From assembly GCF_030814835.1 (NCBI RefSeq), contig NZ_JAUSVS010000002.1, positions 248,001-312,000 of the forward strand: a DNA stretch of 64,000 nt. Reading direction: 5' to 3'. Below are positions 7,934-15,890 of this stretch, one piece after another. Below the pieces are notes generated by a model. The model worked only from the letters and a program-made list of their open reading frames with translations, did not search any database and was not told where the DNA came from. The first letter of the stretch is position 1. The number at the start of each line of letters is the position of its first letter. The position numbers were made by a program, and so were the translations under genes. The stretch is from Caulobacter ginsengisoli. GTDB lineage: Bacteria > Pseudomonadota > Alphaproteobacteria > Caulobacterales > Caulobacteraceae.

Positions 7934-8494
7934 TTACGGGCGGGCCGGGAAGACGCCCTGCAACGCGATGATGAACAGCACCGTGAGGTAGGGCATCATG
8001 TTGTTGTGCGGGAAGCTCGAGCCGGCGATGGTGCTGGCGAATGGGCTCATGGCCACGTTGGGGTTGGCGTTCGCCGCTGAATAATAGGCGATGACCCCGT
8101 TGTTGGAGCCGTCGTCATAGGCGCCCTTGGCCAGGTACTGGTTGGTCGGGGTCGCCCCGTTGCCGGTGGTGTCGGCGTCGTTGTTGCTGACGTTGAAGCT
8201 GTGGCTGTGCAGCGGTATTTCCGACTGGATCAGGGTGACGTTCGACGATCCCGACATCTCGCCGAGGAAGCGCGAGCTGAGGCCCGCGCCGTCGCCCTGA
8301 CCGATCGGCGAGCCGCCCTGCAGGTCGGGCAGGGCGAAGGTGCTCTTGCCGTCGCCGCCATAATAGGTGCCGAGTAGCGAGAAGAGGGCCGTGTTCTGCG
8401 AGATCGGCAAGAGCTGGCCATTGCACATGGCCCAGCCTGTGGGGGCGAAGTTGCCCGCGAACATCCGGATCTCGGCGACGAACGGACTAGACAT
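7934..8494 (-). CDS. Phage tail collar domain protein (MdpB-like), copy 2
   Basis: A 186-residue paralogue of the flanking collar proteins. The N-terminal collar signature is MSSPFVAEIRMF, NFAPTGWAMCNGQLLPIS, LFSLLGTYYGGDGKSTFALPDLQG. The middle variable segment (about 85-150) is Asn/Asp-rich and differs fully from the sister proteins, while the C-terminal PYLTVLFIIALQGVFPARP is conserved. Variable centres between constant ends are expected if the centre makes target contact. It is 73 bases downstream of copy 1. Function beyond the family name is unknown. Confidence 0.88.
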   Translation of the reverse strand: MSSPFVAEIRMFAGNFAPTGWAMCNGQLLPISQNTALFSLLGTYYGGDGKSTFALPDLQGGSPIGQGDGAGLSSRFLGEMSGSSNVTLIQSEIPLHSHSFNVSNNDADTTGNGATPTNQYLAKGAYDDGSNNGVIAYYSAANANPNVAMSPFASTIAGSSFPHNNMMPYLTVLFIIALQGVFPARP

Positions 8495-8567
8495 ATTTCA
8501 TTCTCCAGCGATGGGCGGAGGAGGCGGCCCCCGGCTAGGCGCGGGGACGGCCGTTCGCGAAGGGTGG

Positions 8568-9098
8568 CTAGTTCTGGGTCGGGAAGACGCCGAACAGCGA
8601 GATGATGAAGTTGATCACCAGGAAGGGCTGCATGTTCTCGTGCGGCTGGCTGCCGCCCGCGCCCTGCACAGAGGTGGCGTTGAGCGCCTGCAGCGGCACG
8701 TCGCTGCCATAGATGGTGGTGCCCGCCGGCCCGCCGTTGGGAATGCCCAGCAGGGCGCCCTGGGGCGAGTTCACTGGTCCTTGGGTGGTGGCCAGGGGCG
8801 GGTGGTTGTGGACCGGCATCTGCTGGGTGGTGAGGGTGACGCTCTCGGTCCCGCCTTTTTCGCCCAGTTGATAGGTCGTGCCAAACGCCGGAGCGGTGCC
8901 GGCATGCATCGGCACCCGGCCCTGCAGGTCGGGCAGGGCGAAGGTTTCCTGGCCGTCGCCGCCGTAGGTGGTGCCGATCAGGTTGAACAGCGTGTCGTTC
9001 TCGCTGATCGGAATCAGCTGGCCCTGGCAGAGCATCCAACCGCTCGGCGCGAAATTGCCGCCGAACATGCGAACTTCGCCAATGAATGGCTGAGCCAT
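8568..9098 (-). CDS. Phage tail collar domain protein (MdpB-like), copy 1
   Basis: A 176-residue protein, first of the three-gene minus-strand set. The signature is MAQPFIGEVRMFGGNFAPSG, WMLCQGQLIPISENDTLFNLIGTTYGG, FALPDLQGRVPMH. A middle segment with VHNHPP is followed by the C-terminal HENMQPFLVINFIISLFGVF. It shares the collar residues with copies 2 and 3 but has CQGQ where they have CNGQ. The three genes probably arose by tandem duplication. Its promoter should lie in the 620-base region up to 9718, which also serves the divergent giant RTX gene. Confidence 0.88.
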   Translation of the reverse strand: MAQPFIGEVRMFGGNFAPSGWMLCQGQLIPISENDTLFNLIGTTYGGDGQETFALPDLQGRVPMHAGTAPAFGTTYQLGEKGGTESVTLTTQQMPVHNHPPLATTQGPVNSPQGALLGIPNGGPAGTTIYGSDVPLQALNATSVQGAGGSQPHENMQPFLVINFIISLFGVFPTQN

Positions 9099-9718
9099 AT
9101 TGAAACTCCCCCTGGCGGCCCGGATGACCGGGCGATGGCGTGTCGAAATGCCCGCGACGCGTGTCCCCCCGAGAGGCCAGCGTCGGATAACAGCGTCACC
9201 GTAGACCAGCCTTTGCGGGCCGACAATAGGGGTTGTTCGCGCTGTCGGGGCATGTGAATCGGCCCGCTACTGGGGGTTTAAGGTCTGTCCGGCGCCGCCA
9301 GCACGGGTCTGCCGTCTTGACGTTTTCGCGACGCCTAAGGCGGCTGGCCGACATAGCCGAGCGCCATTTGGCGTTCGCCCCAGGAGTGAATCGCCGGGAC
9401 GGGATGTGTCGTCTGGGGCGTATTGTTTCGAAGAACGGGGTTTACAATCGGCGGGCAACTGCGATTCACTCCCGTGTTGCAGTGCTGTCGGATGTTGGTT
9501 CGGCGCGAATCACGGCGACGCGACAGGGGGCGGGGGCAAACAGCGTGTCTCTCAAACCCTGTTCGCGCTTGCCGTGTGTTGAGGTATGCTGATGGAGGAT
9601 CGGCTGGGGGCTGGACTTTCGGGGTTCTGAACCAGGTCGAAATTTATAGCGGATCCGACGCCTGGGGGCTCGGGTCTTGTGGCGGTTTAGGCCGGCGCGG
9701 CCGGCGGGGAGAGATGTT
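9099..9718. other. Long divergent intergenic region with inverted repeat and GANTC sites
   Basis: 620 bases without a convincing gene between the collar operon (minus) and the giant RTX gene (plus). It holds a perfect 12-base inverted repeat, GGAGTGAATCGC at 9383-9394 and GCGATTCACTCC at 9461-9472, and four GANTC sites (9256, 9388, 9463, 9507), two of them inside the repeat arms. A short palindrome GCCGG-CGCGG-CCGGC (9691-9705) abuts the GGGGAGAG ribosome site of the RTX gene. Short open frames here lack ribosome sites and family features. The length suggests complex regulation of one or both flanking operons. Confidence 0.6.
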
Positions 9719-12700
9719 ATGGCTAGCACTCTGGCGGCGGGCGATGTTGCGGTTGTCGGTTTCAACACCGCGCAGTCCGACAGCAGCGGGCAACCGGCAA
9801 CCACCAACGCGATCTATTTCGTGCTGTTGGCCCCGATTACCAACGGCACGGTGATCTACTTCACCGACCGCACCTGGAACGGCTCGGCCTTCTCCACCAG
9901 CGGCACGGACGGCACCTTCACCTACACCGCCGGCGCCGACCTGCCCGCCGGCACGGTGATCACCCTCAGCTCGGCGCAGCTGCTCGGGGCGGGCATCGAC
10001 CTGGATGAGGCCGGCGAGGCCCTCTATGTCTTCCAGGGCACGAACGTTAACACCCCGACGACCTTCCTCTATGCGGTCGAATTCGGCGACGGCAACACCA
10101 CCTTCAACGCCTCGCTGAGCAACACCGGCCTGACCAACGGCGTCAACGCCCTGGCCGTCGACCTGGACAGCGGCGCCTACAGCGGTCCGAGCACCCAGCA
10201 GGACAGCTATCTCAAGAACGGGACCGACCTGGTCCACGCCATCAGCGACCCGAACAATTGGTACGGCGACAACCGCGACACCGTGAACGCGCTGGTGCAG
10301 CCGCCGCAGGGCACCTTCCTAACCTCGCCCGACATTCAGATCTGGGGCGCGGCGGCCGGCGGCGGCGACGGCATCATCCGCATCGACGCCGACGCCACCA
10401 CGGGCCTGGGCGTCCAGCTCAACCAGGTGCGTATCTACACCTCGGACGGCGACGAAGGCGCGGCCTTCCAGAACCTGTTCGTCGCGCCGCGCGACATCGT
10501 CATCGACACGGTGCACGGCAAGTTCTTCATCGCCGACTCCGACCTGGCCGGCACCAACCGCATCCTGCAGGGCAACCTCAGCGACCTGCTGGGCAGCCCC
10601 GGCACGGTCCCGACCGTCACCGTCCTCTACAGCGACGCCACCGCCGGCGTGAACGGCCAGATTCGCAACCTGATCATCGACCCCGAGCACGGCTATGTCT
10701 TCTTCAGCCATGCGGTGAACAACGCCGTCCAGCGGGTGAACTACGACACCGCCGGCCAGACGCCTTCGACGATCGTCAACCTCGGGACCGCCTCGGGCAA
10801 CCCGAACGGCACGACCAACAACTTCGTCGACGACTTCGTCTACGACACCGTGCACGACACGCTGTACATCACCAGCCACCGGGTCACGGCGGCGGCGGAC
10901 GGCGACGTCATCAGCCGCAACTACATCTACAAGGTCACCGGCGTCAGCACCTTCAGCGGCACGACCTTCACCTTCACGGGCGGCAACGTCACCGTCCTGC
11001 CGTTCAGCCCCGACGACGACGACGCCGGCGTCCTGACCACGCCCGGGGAAGCCTTCCCGCGCGAGTTCGGCTCGCTGGAAGGCATCGCCATCAACGCGGC
11101 CGGCACGGTCATCTACTTCGCCACCGCCAGCGTGCTGGAAGACACCGATGGCGACGGCGGCACGGGCGGCGGCAGCGGCACCGCGCCGGTGCTCCGTCCG
11201 GGCGGCATCTACAGCTATGCGCTGACCGGCAACGCGGCGGGCACCTTCACCCAGATCTATGTGCAGACGATCGGCGGCGCCGGCCCGCAAGGCCTGCTCG
11301 ACGAGCTGGAAATCGACGAGACCAGCGGCCGCTACTATGTCCACGACACCACCGGCGGCACCGCCCAGCCCGGCGACGAAGGCATCTGGACCGGTCTGCT
11401 CAGCGGCGGCACGCCGGTCAAGATTTCGACCATCTCCAACATCAATGGCCTGCTGCTCGACGGCTTCGAGATCAACCGCTCGCCGACCCTGACGGTCACC
11501 ACCTCGTCGGCCAGCTACACGGAAACCGCCGGGGCCAGCTCGGGCTTCAACACCCCGGTGCAGCTGATCAGCGCGGCCACCGCGGCCGACACCGACACCA
11601 GCGGTTTCACCGACCAGCTGAACGGCGCCATCGTCCGCATCTCCAACGGCTTCCTGCAGGGCGCGACCCACCAGGACCGGCTGACGATCAACGGCACGAC
11701 CAGCGGCACGCTGGACTTCGGCTCGCAGGACATCACCTACAGCTACGACAGCACCACCGGCGTGATGACCCTGACCGGGGCCAGCACCTTCGCCAACTAC
11801 CAGGCGGCCCTGGTGCTGGTCCGCTACAGCGTCTCGGGCGACAACCCGACCAACTACGGCACGGACGGCAGCCGGACCATTTCCTGGTCGGTCAGCGACG
11901 GCCTGGTCTCCAGCGATGAGCAGCAGGTCAGCGTCACCGTCACCGGCGTCAACGATAACCCGGTCAACACTGTCGGCTCCAGCCAGTCCGTCAACGAGGA
12001 CGCTACCGTCGTTCTCACCGGCATCTCGATCGCCGACCCCGACGCCGATCCGGCCAGCCAGAATGTCACCGTCACCCTGTCGGTGACGCACGGCACGCTG
12101 GATATCCGCACCGACGTCGCCGGCGGCGTCACCGCCGGCCAGGTGACCGGCGACACCACCGGCTCCATCACCATCACCGCCACCCAGAACCAGATCAACG
12201 CCACCCTGGCCAACGCCACGGGTCTGACCTACGCGCCGGCCGCCAACTATTACGGCAGCGACAATCTGACGGTGCAGACCAGCGACAACGGTCTGAACGG
12301 CACGGGCGGCGCCCTGACCGACACCGACCTCAAGGCGATCACCGTCAATGCGGTGAACGACGCGCCGGTCCTGACCCCGGTTTCCGAGACCGCGGTGACC
12401 TACACCGAAAACGGCGCGGCCGTGGGCCTGCTGGCCACCGGCGACGTCAATGACGATGTCGACCTGCCGACCAACTTCAACGGCGGCAGCTTCCGCGTCC
12501 AGATCACCGGCGGCGCGGTCGCCGGCGATCAGATCGTGGTGCTGGGCAGCTCGGGCTTCTCGGTCTCGAGCGGCAACCTGATGCAGGGCGCCACGGTGAT
12601 CGGCACGGTCACCGGCTCCGGCACCAGCGACTTCACCGTCACCCTCAACACCAACGCCACGCCCAGCGTCGTCGACGCTCTGGTCAAGGCGTTCGGCTTC

Positions 12701-15589
12701 CAGAGCAGCTCCGACAACCCGGGCTCCGGCGACCGCACTATCACCTTCACCTTCAACGACGGCGGCGCCGTCGGGGGAGGAGCCCTGACCGACGTGTCGA
12801 CGCAGGTCGTGCATGTGACGGCGGTCAACGATGCGCCGGTCAACGTGGCCCCCAGCGGCGCGACCGGCAGCGAAGACACCACCTTCCCCATCACCGGGCT
12901 TTCGATCACCGACGCCGACGACAACGGGGCGACCGTCACGGTCACCCTGTCGGTGGCGCACGGCGTCCTGACCATCAACACGGCGGTCGGCGGCGGTCTG
13001 CTGGCGGCTGGCGTGTCCGGCAACGGCACCAACACCGTCACCCTGACCGGCACCAAGGCAGCCATCAACACCACCCTGGCCGACGCCACCGGCCTGCAGT
13101 TCCACGGTGACGCCAACTACAACGGCGCCGACACGCTGCATGTTGTCACCAACGATGGCGGCGCCACCGGCACGGGTGGCGCGCAGAGCGACACCGACGA
13201 TTACACCATCATTGTCACCGCGGTGAATGACGCCCCGGACCTGACCCCGAACGCGCCCAGCGACGTGGCCTGGACCGAAGCGACGGCGGCGGTACAGCTC
13301 AACGCCACCGGCGTGGTCAGCGACGTGGATTCGCCGGTCAACTACACGGGCGGCAGCCTGCGGGTGCAGATCACCACCGGCGCCACGGCGGGCGACCAGA
13401 TCGATGTGCTGGCCGCTTCCGGCTTCACGGTTTCCGCTGGCAACCTGATGTTTGGCGGCAACGCCATCGGCACGGTGACTGGCCAAGGAACCAGCGACTT
13501 CCTCGTCTCGGCCCTGACCGCCTTCGCCACGCCGTCGGTGATCAACTCGCTGCTGGAGGCCTTCGGCTTCTCCAACAACACCACCACCCCGACCAACACT
13601 GACCGGGTGGTGACCTTCACCTTCAACGATGGGGGCAATATCGGAACCGGCGGCGGCCTGACCGACGCGGTCACCCAGACCATCCATGTCACCGACCTGA
13701 CCGGCGGCGTGGCCAATGACGACGATGTCTCGACCAACGAGAACGTCGTGCTCAGCGGCAATGTCGAGAACAACAATGGCCACGGCGCCGACACCGGGGT
13801 GACCAACGTCACCGAGGTCAACGGGGTGGGGGCCAATGTCGGAACCCAGATCACCCTGCCCAGCGGCGCGCTGCTGACCGTCAACGCCGACGGCACCTTC
13901 AGCTACGATCCCAACGGCCAGTTCAACTATCTGGGCGGGCCGACCTCCGGCGCCTCCAACATCACCGCCACCGACAGCTTCACCTACACGGTGGATGGCG
14001 GGGATACGGCCACGGTCACCGTGACCATCAACGGCGTCGACTCCAACGGCGACATCCTGCAGGGCACGGCCGGCGGTGATGACATCACCGGCGGCATCGG
14101 CAACGACACGCTGAACGGCCTGGGCGGCAACGACGATCTGGGTGGCGGTGACGGCAACGACATCGTCAACGGCGGCGACAACGACGACACGCTGAACGGC
14201 AACGACGGCAATGACAAGCTGAACGGCGACAACGGGACCGACACGCTGAACGGCGGGCTTGGGGCCGACCTGATCCATGGCGGCGCTGGCGACGACCACA
14301 TCTTCGGCGGCGACAACAACGACAACATGTTCGGCGACGGCGGCAACGACGACATGCACGGGGGCGCCGGCAACGACGTCTACAATGTCGAGGACGCCGG
14401 CGACACGGTCGACGAAAATCCGGGTGAGGGCACGGACATCGTCCGCGAGAGCCTGGCCAACTACACCCTGTCGGCCAACGTCGAAAACCTGGAGATGCAG
14501 GGGTCCGGCGACATCAACGGCACCGGCAACGCCTCCAACAACAACATGACCGGGACCATCGGCAACAACACGCTGCAGGGCCTGGACGGCAACGACACGC
14601 TGAACGGCCTGGCCGGCAAGGACAACCTGCAGGGCGGTAACGGCAACGACATCATCAACGGCGGTGACGACAACGACACCGTCGATGGCGGGGCCGACAA
14701 CGACAACATCCACGGCGACGCCGGCAACGACATCGTCAGCGGCGGCGACGGCGCCGACGTCGTCTACGGCGACGAAGGCAACGACAAGGTCAACGGCAAC
14801 GCCGGGGCCGACAACCTCTATGGCGGCAACGGCGCCGACCAGCTGAGCGGCGGCGAGGAGAACGACCACCTCTACGGCGGCGGCGACAACGACAACCTCG
14901 ATGGCGGGACCGGCGCCGACTACATGGAAGGCGGCACGGGCAACGACGTCTATATCGTCGACAACACCGGCGACGGCGCGGTCGAGCTCTCGGGCGAAGG
15001 CTTCGATATCGTCCGTAACAGCGTCAACTTCACGCTGGGCGACAACATCGAGAGCATGGAGATGCAGGGGTCGGCCAATATCAACGGCACCGGCAACGCC
15101 CTGGTCAACAACATGACCGGCAACACCGGCGACAACCAACTCAAGGGCCTGGCCGGCAACGACACCCTGAACGGCGGTGGCGGCAACGACACCCTGACCG
15201 GCGGCGTCGGCAACGACCAGATGACGGGCGGCGCCGGCTTCGACACCTTCGTGGTGCTGCAGGAGTCGATCGGCACCCCGAGCCTGGAAACCGACTTCGT
15301 CTATGACCTGAACATGGCCGGCGGCGACCGCATCGACCTGTCGGCCATCGACGCCGACTCGGGCCTCGCCGGCAACCAGGCCTTCACCTTCGTGGCCAGC
15401 TTCAGCCACCATGCGGGTGAAGCCACCCTGACCTACGACTCCGGCTCGGGGTTCACCTTCCTGCGCCTCGACGTCAACGGCGACGGCACGACCGACTACC
15501 AGATGAAGATCACCGGCGACGTGACGGCGACCGCCACCAACATCAACACCGGCGGCGAGCCGGCTGGCGACGGCGGCTGGATCCTCTAG
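9719..15589 (+). CDS. Giant secreted RTX protein with lamin-tail-like, propeller-like and cadherin-like domains
   Basis: A 1956-residue acidic protein without a Sec signal, ending in GGWIL, typical of type I secreted RTX proteins. Domains in order: an LTD-like N-terminal domain (about 1-130, GDVAVVGFNTAQSD ... NGTVIYFTDRTWNG); a propeller-like region (about 210-575) with FVAPRDIVIDTVHGKFFIADSD and related strands; four or five VCBS/cadherin-like repeats of 120-150 residues (about 585-1440, each ending in VTAVNDAPV or similar); and a long GGxGxDxxx RTX calcium-binding block (about 1445-1840). The C-terminal domain resembles the peptidase M10 serralysin C-terminal domain (DRIDLSAIDADSGLAGNQAF). 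No protease or lipase active site is seen. The ATG at 9719 is preferred (GGGGAGAG upstream) over a TTG at 9677. It is probably an extracellular adhesin or surface-associated protein. Confidence 0.9.
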   Translation: MASTLAAGDVAVVGFNTAQSDSSGQPATTNAIYFVLLAPITNGTVIYFTDRTWNGSAFSTSGTDGTFTYTAGADLPAGTVITLSSAQLLGAGIDLDEAGEALYVFQGTNVNTPTTFLYAVEFGDGNTTFNASLSNTGLTNGVNALAVDLDSGAYSGPSTQQDSYLKNGTDLVHAISDPNNWYGDNRDTVNALVQPPQGTFLTSPDIQIWGAAAGGGDGIIRIDADATTGLGVQLNQVRIYTSDGDEGAAFQNLFVAPRDIVIDTVHGKFFIADSDLAGTNRILQGNLSDLLGSPGTVPTVTVLYSDATAGVNGQIRNLIIDPEHGYVFFSHAVNNAVQRVNYDTAGQTPSTIVNLGTASGNPNGTTNNFVDDFVYDTVHDTLYITSHRVTAAADGDVISRNYIYKVTGVSTFSGTTFTFTGGNVTVLPFSPDDDDAGVLTTPGEAFPREFGSLEGIAINAAGTVIYFATASVLEDTDGDGGTGGGSGTAPVLRPGGIYSYALTGNAAGTFTQIYVQTIGGAGPQGLLDELEIDETSGRYYVHDTTGGTAQPGDEGIWTGLLSGGTPVKISTISNINGLLLDGFEINRSPTLTVTTSSASYTETAGASSGFNTPVQLISAATAADTDTSGFTDQLNGAIVRISNGFLQGATHQDRLTINGTTSGTLDFGSQDITYSYDSTTGVMTLTGASTFANYQAALVLVRYSVSGDNPTNYGTDGSRTISWSVSDGLVSSDEQQVSVTVTGVNDNPVNTVGSSQSVNEDATVVLTGISIADPDADPASQNVTVTLSVTHGTLDIRTDVAGGVTAGQVTGDTTGSITITATQNQINATLANATGLTYAPAANYYGSDNLTVQTSDNGLNGTGGALTDTDLKAITVNAVNDAPVLTPVSETAVTYTENGAAVGLLATGDVNDDVDLPTNFNGGSFRVQITGGAVAGDQIVVLGSSGFSVSSGNLMQGATVIGTVTGSGTSDFTVTLNTNATPSVVDALVKAFGFQSSSDNPGSGDRTITFTFNDGGAVGGGALTDVSTQVVHVTAVNDAPVNVAPSGATGSEDTTFPITGLSITDADDNGATVTVTLSVAHGVLTINTAVGGGLLAAGVSGNGTNTVTLTGTKAAINTTLADATGLQFHGDANYNGADTLHVVTNDGGATGTGGAQSDTDDYTIIVTAVNDAPDLTPNAPSDVAWTEATAAVQLNATGVVSDVDSPVNYTGGSLRVQITTGATAGDQIDVLAASGFTVSAGNLMFGGNAIGTVTGQGTSDFLVSALTAFATPSVINSLLEAFGFSNNTTTPTNTDRVVTFTFNDGGNIGTGGGLTDAVTQTIHVTDLTGGVANDDDVSTNENVVLSGNVENNNGHGADTGVTNVTEVNGVGANVGTQITLPSGALLTVNADGTFSYDPNGQFNYLGGPTSGASNITATDSFTYTVDGGDTATVTVTINGVDSNGDILQGTAGGDDITGGIGNDTLNGLGGNDDLGGGDGNDIVNGGDNDDTLNGNDGNDKLNGDNGTDTLNGGLGADLIHGGAGDDHIFGGDNNDNMFGDGGNDDMHGGAGNDVYNVEDAGDTVDENPGEGTDIVRESLANYTLSANVENLEMQGSGDINGTGNASNNNMTGTIGNNTLQGLDGNDTLNGLAGKDNLQGGNGNDIINGGDDNDTVDGGADNDNIHGDAGNDIVSGGDGADVVYGDEGNDKVNGNAGADNLYGGNGADQLSGGEENDHLYGGGDNDNLDGGTGADYMEGGTGNDVYIVDNTGDGAVELSGEGFDIVRNSVNFTLGDNIESMEMQGSANINGTGNALVNNMTGNTGDNQLKGLAGNDTLNGGGGNDTLTGGVGNDQMTGGAGFDTFVVLQESIGTPSLETDFVYDLNMAGGDRIDLSAIDADSGLAGNQAFTFVASFSHHAGEATLTYDSGSGFTFLRLDVNGDGTTDYQMKITGDVTATATNINTGGEPAGDGGWIL

Positions 15590-15613
15590 CGTCTCAAGGC
15601 TGAGCCAAAGCGA

Positions 15614-15640
15614 ACGCCCGGTCGAAAGACCGGGCGTTTT
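15614..15640 (+). terminator. Intrinsic terminator of the giant RTX gene
   Basis: A perfect 10-bp stem ACGCCCGGTC / GACCGGGCGT with a GAAA tetraloop, followed by TTT, 25 bases after the RTX stop codon. A textbook rho-independent terminator. Confidence 0.9.
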
Positions 15641-15689
15641 GCATTTGGGGACGGCCATGCACACGTCGTGATTGGCCCGCCGAGCGTTT

Positions 15690-15844
15690 CCTTCTCCCCT
15701 TGCGGGAGAAGGTGTCAGCGAAGCTGACGGATGAGGGGTCGCACGGCGTTCAACGCTGCGGTCTCTCAAAGCTAATCGGACAGGTGGATGGGACCCCTCA
15801 TCCGACCTCCTTCGGAGGCCACCTTCTCCCGCAAGGGGAGAAGG
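15690..15844. repeat. Intergenic composite inverted repeat (Caulobacter-type TPHPSASLTPSPARGEG element)
   Basis: The outer arms are identical 23-base inverted copies, CCTTCTCCCCTTGCGGGAGAAGG at 15690-15712 and its reverse complement at 15822-15844 (shown with key bases only: CCTTCTCCC...GGGAGAAGG). Inner arms GATGAGGGGTC (15730-15740) and GACCCCTCATC (15792-15802) also pair. A small hairpin GTCAGC-GAA-GCTGAC sits in the left half. From memory this family of intergenic repeats is abundant in Caulobacter and relatives, where it translates to the PSPARGEG peptide. It lies between two convergent genes and may help terminate transcription of both. The remaining bases of 15590-15890 show only the RTX terminator. 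Confidence 0.8.
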
Positions 15845-15890
15845 ATCACTGGGGCGGTTGAGCGATGGGAGGGTAGGCCCCCCACGGCAT

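Noticed and set aside
7336..9098. Prophage or tailocin remnant
   Set aside because: Only collar-domain proteins are present; no integrase, terminase, sheath, tube or baseplate genes and no attachment repeats were seen nearby.
9317..9340. TTGACGT followed by CCTAAGGC as a housekeeping promoter
   Set aside because: The -10 lacks the GCTA core and the position is nearly 400 bases from the RTX start; too weak to list.
10319..15769. An uninterrupted minus-strand frame of more than 1800 codons opposite the giant RTX gene
   Set aside because: It follows from the GGC/GAC-rich repetitive codons of the RTX gene. The translation is Val/Ala/Gly/Asp-rich without domains, and the codon phase fits the plus-strand gene.
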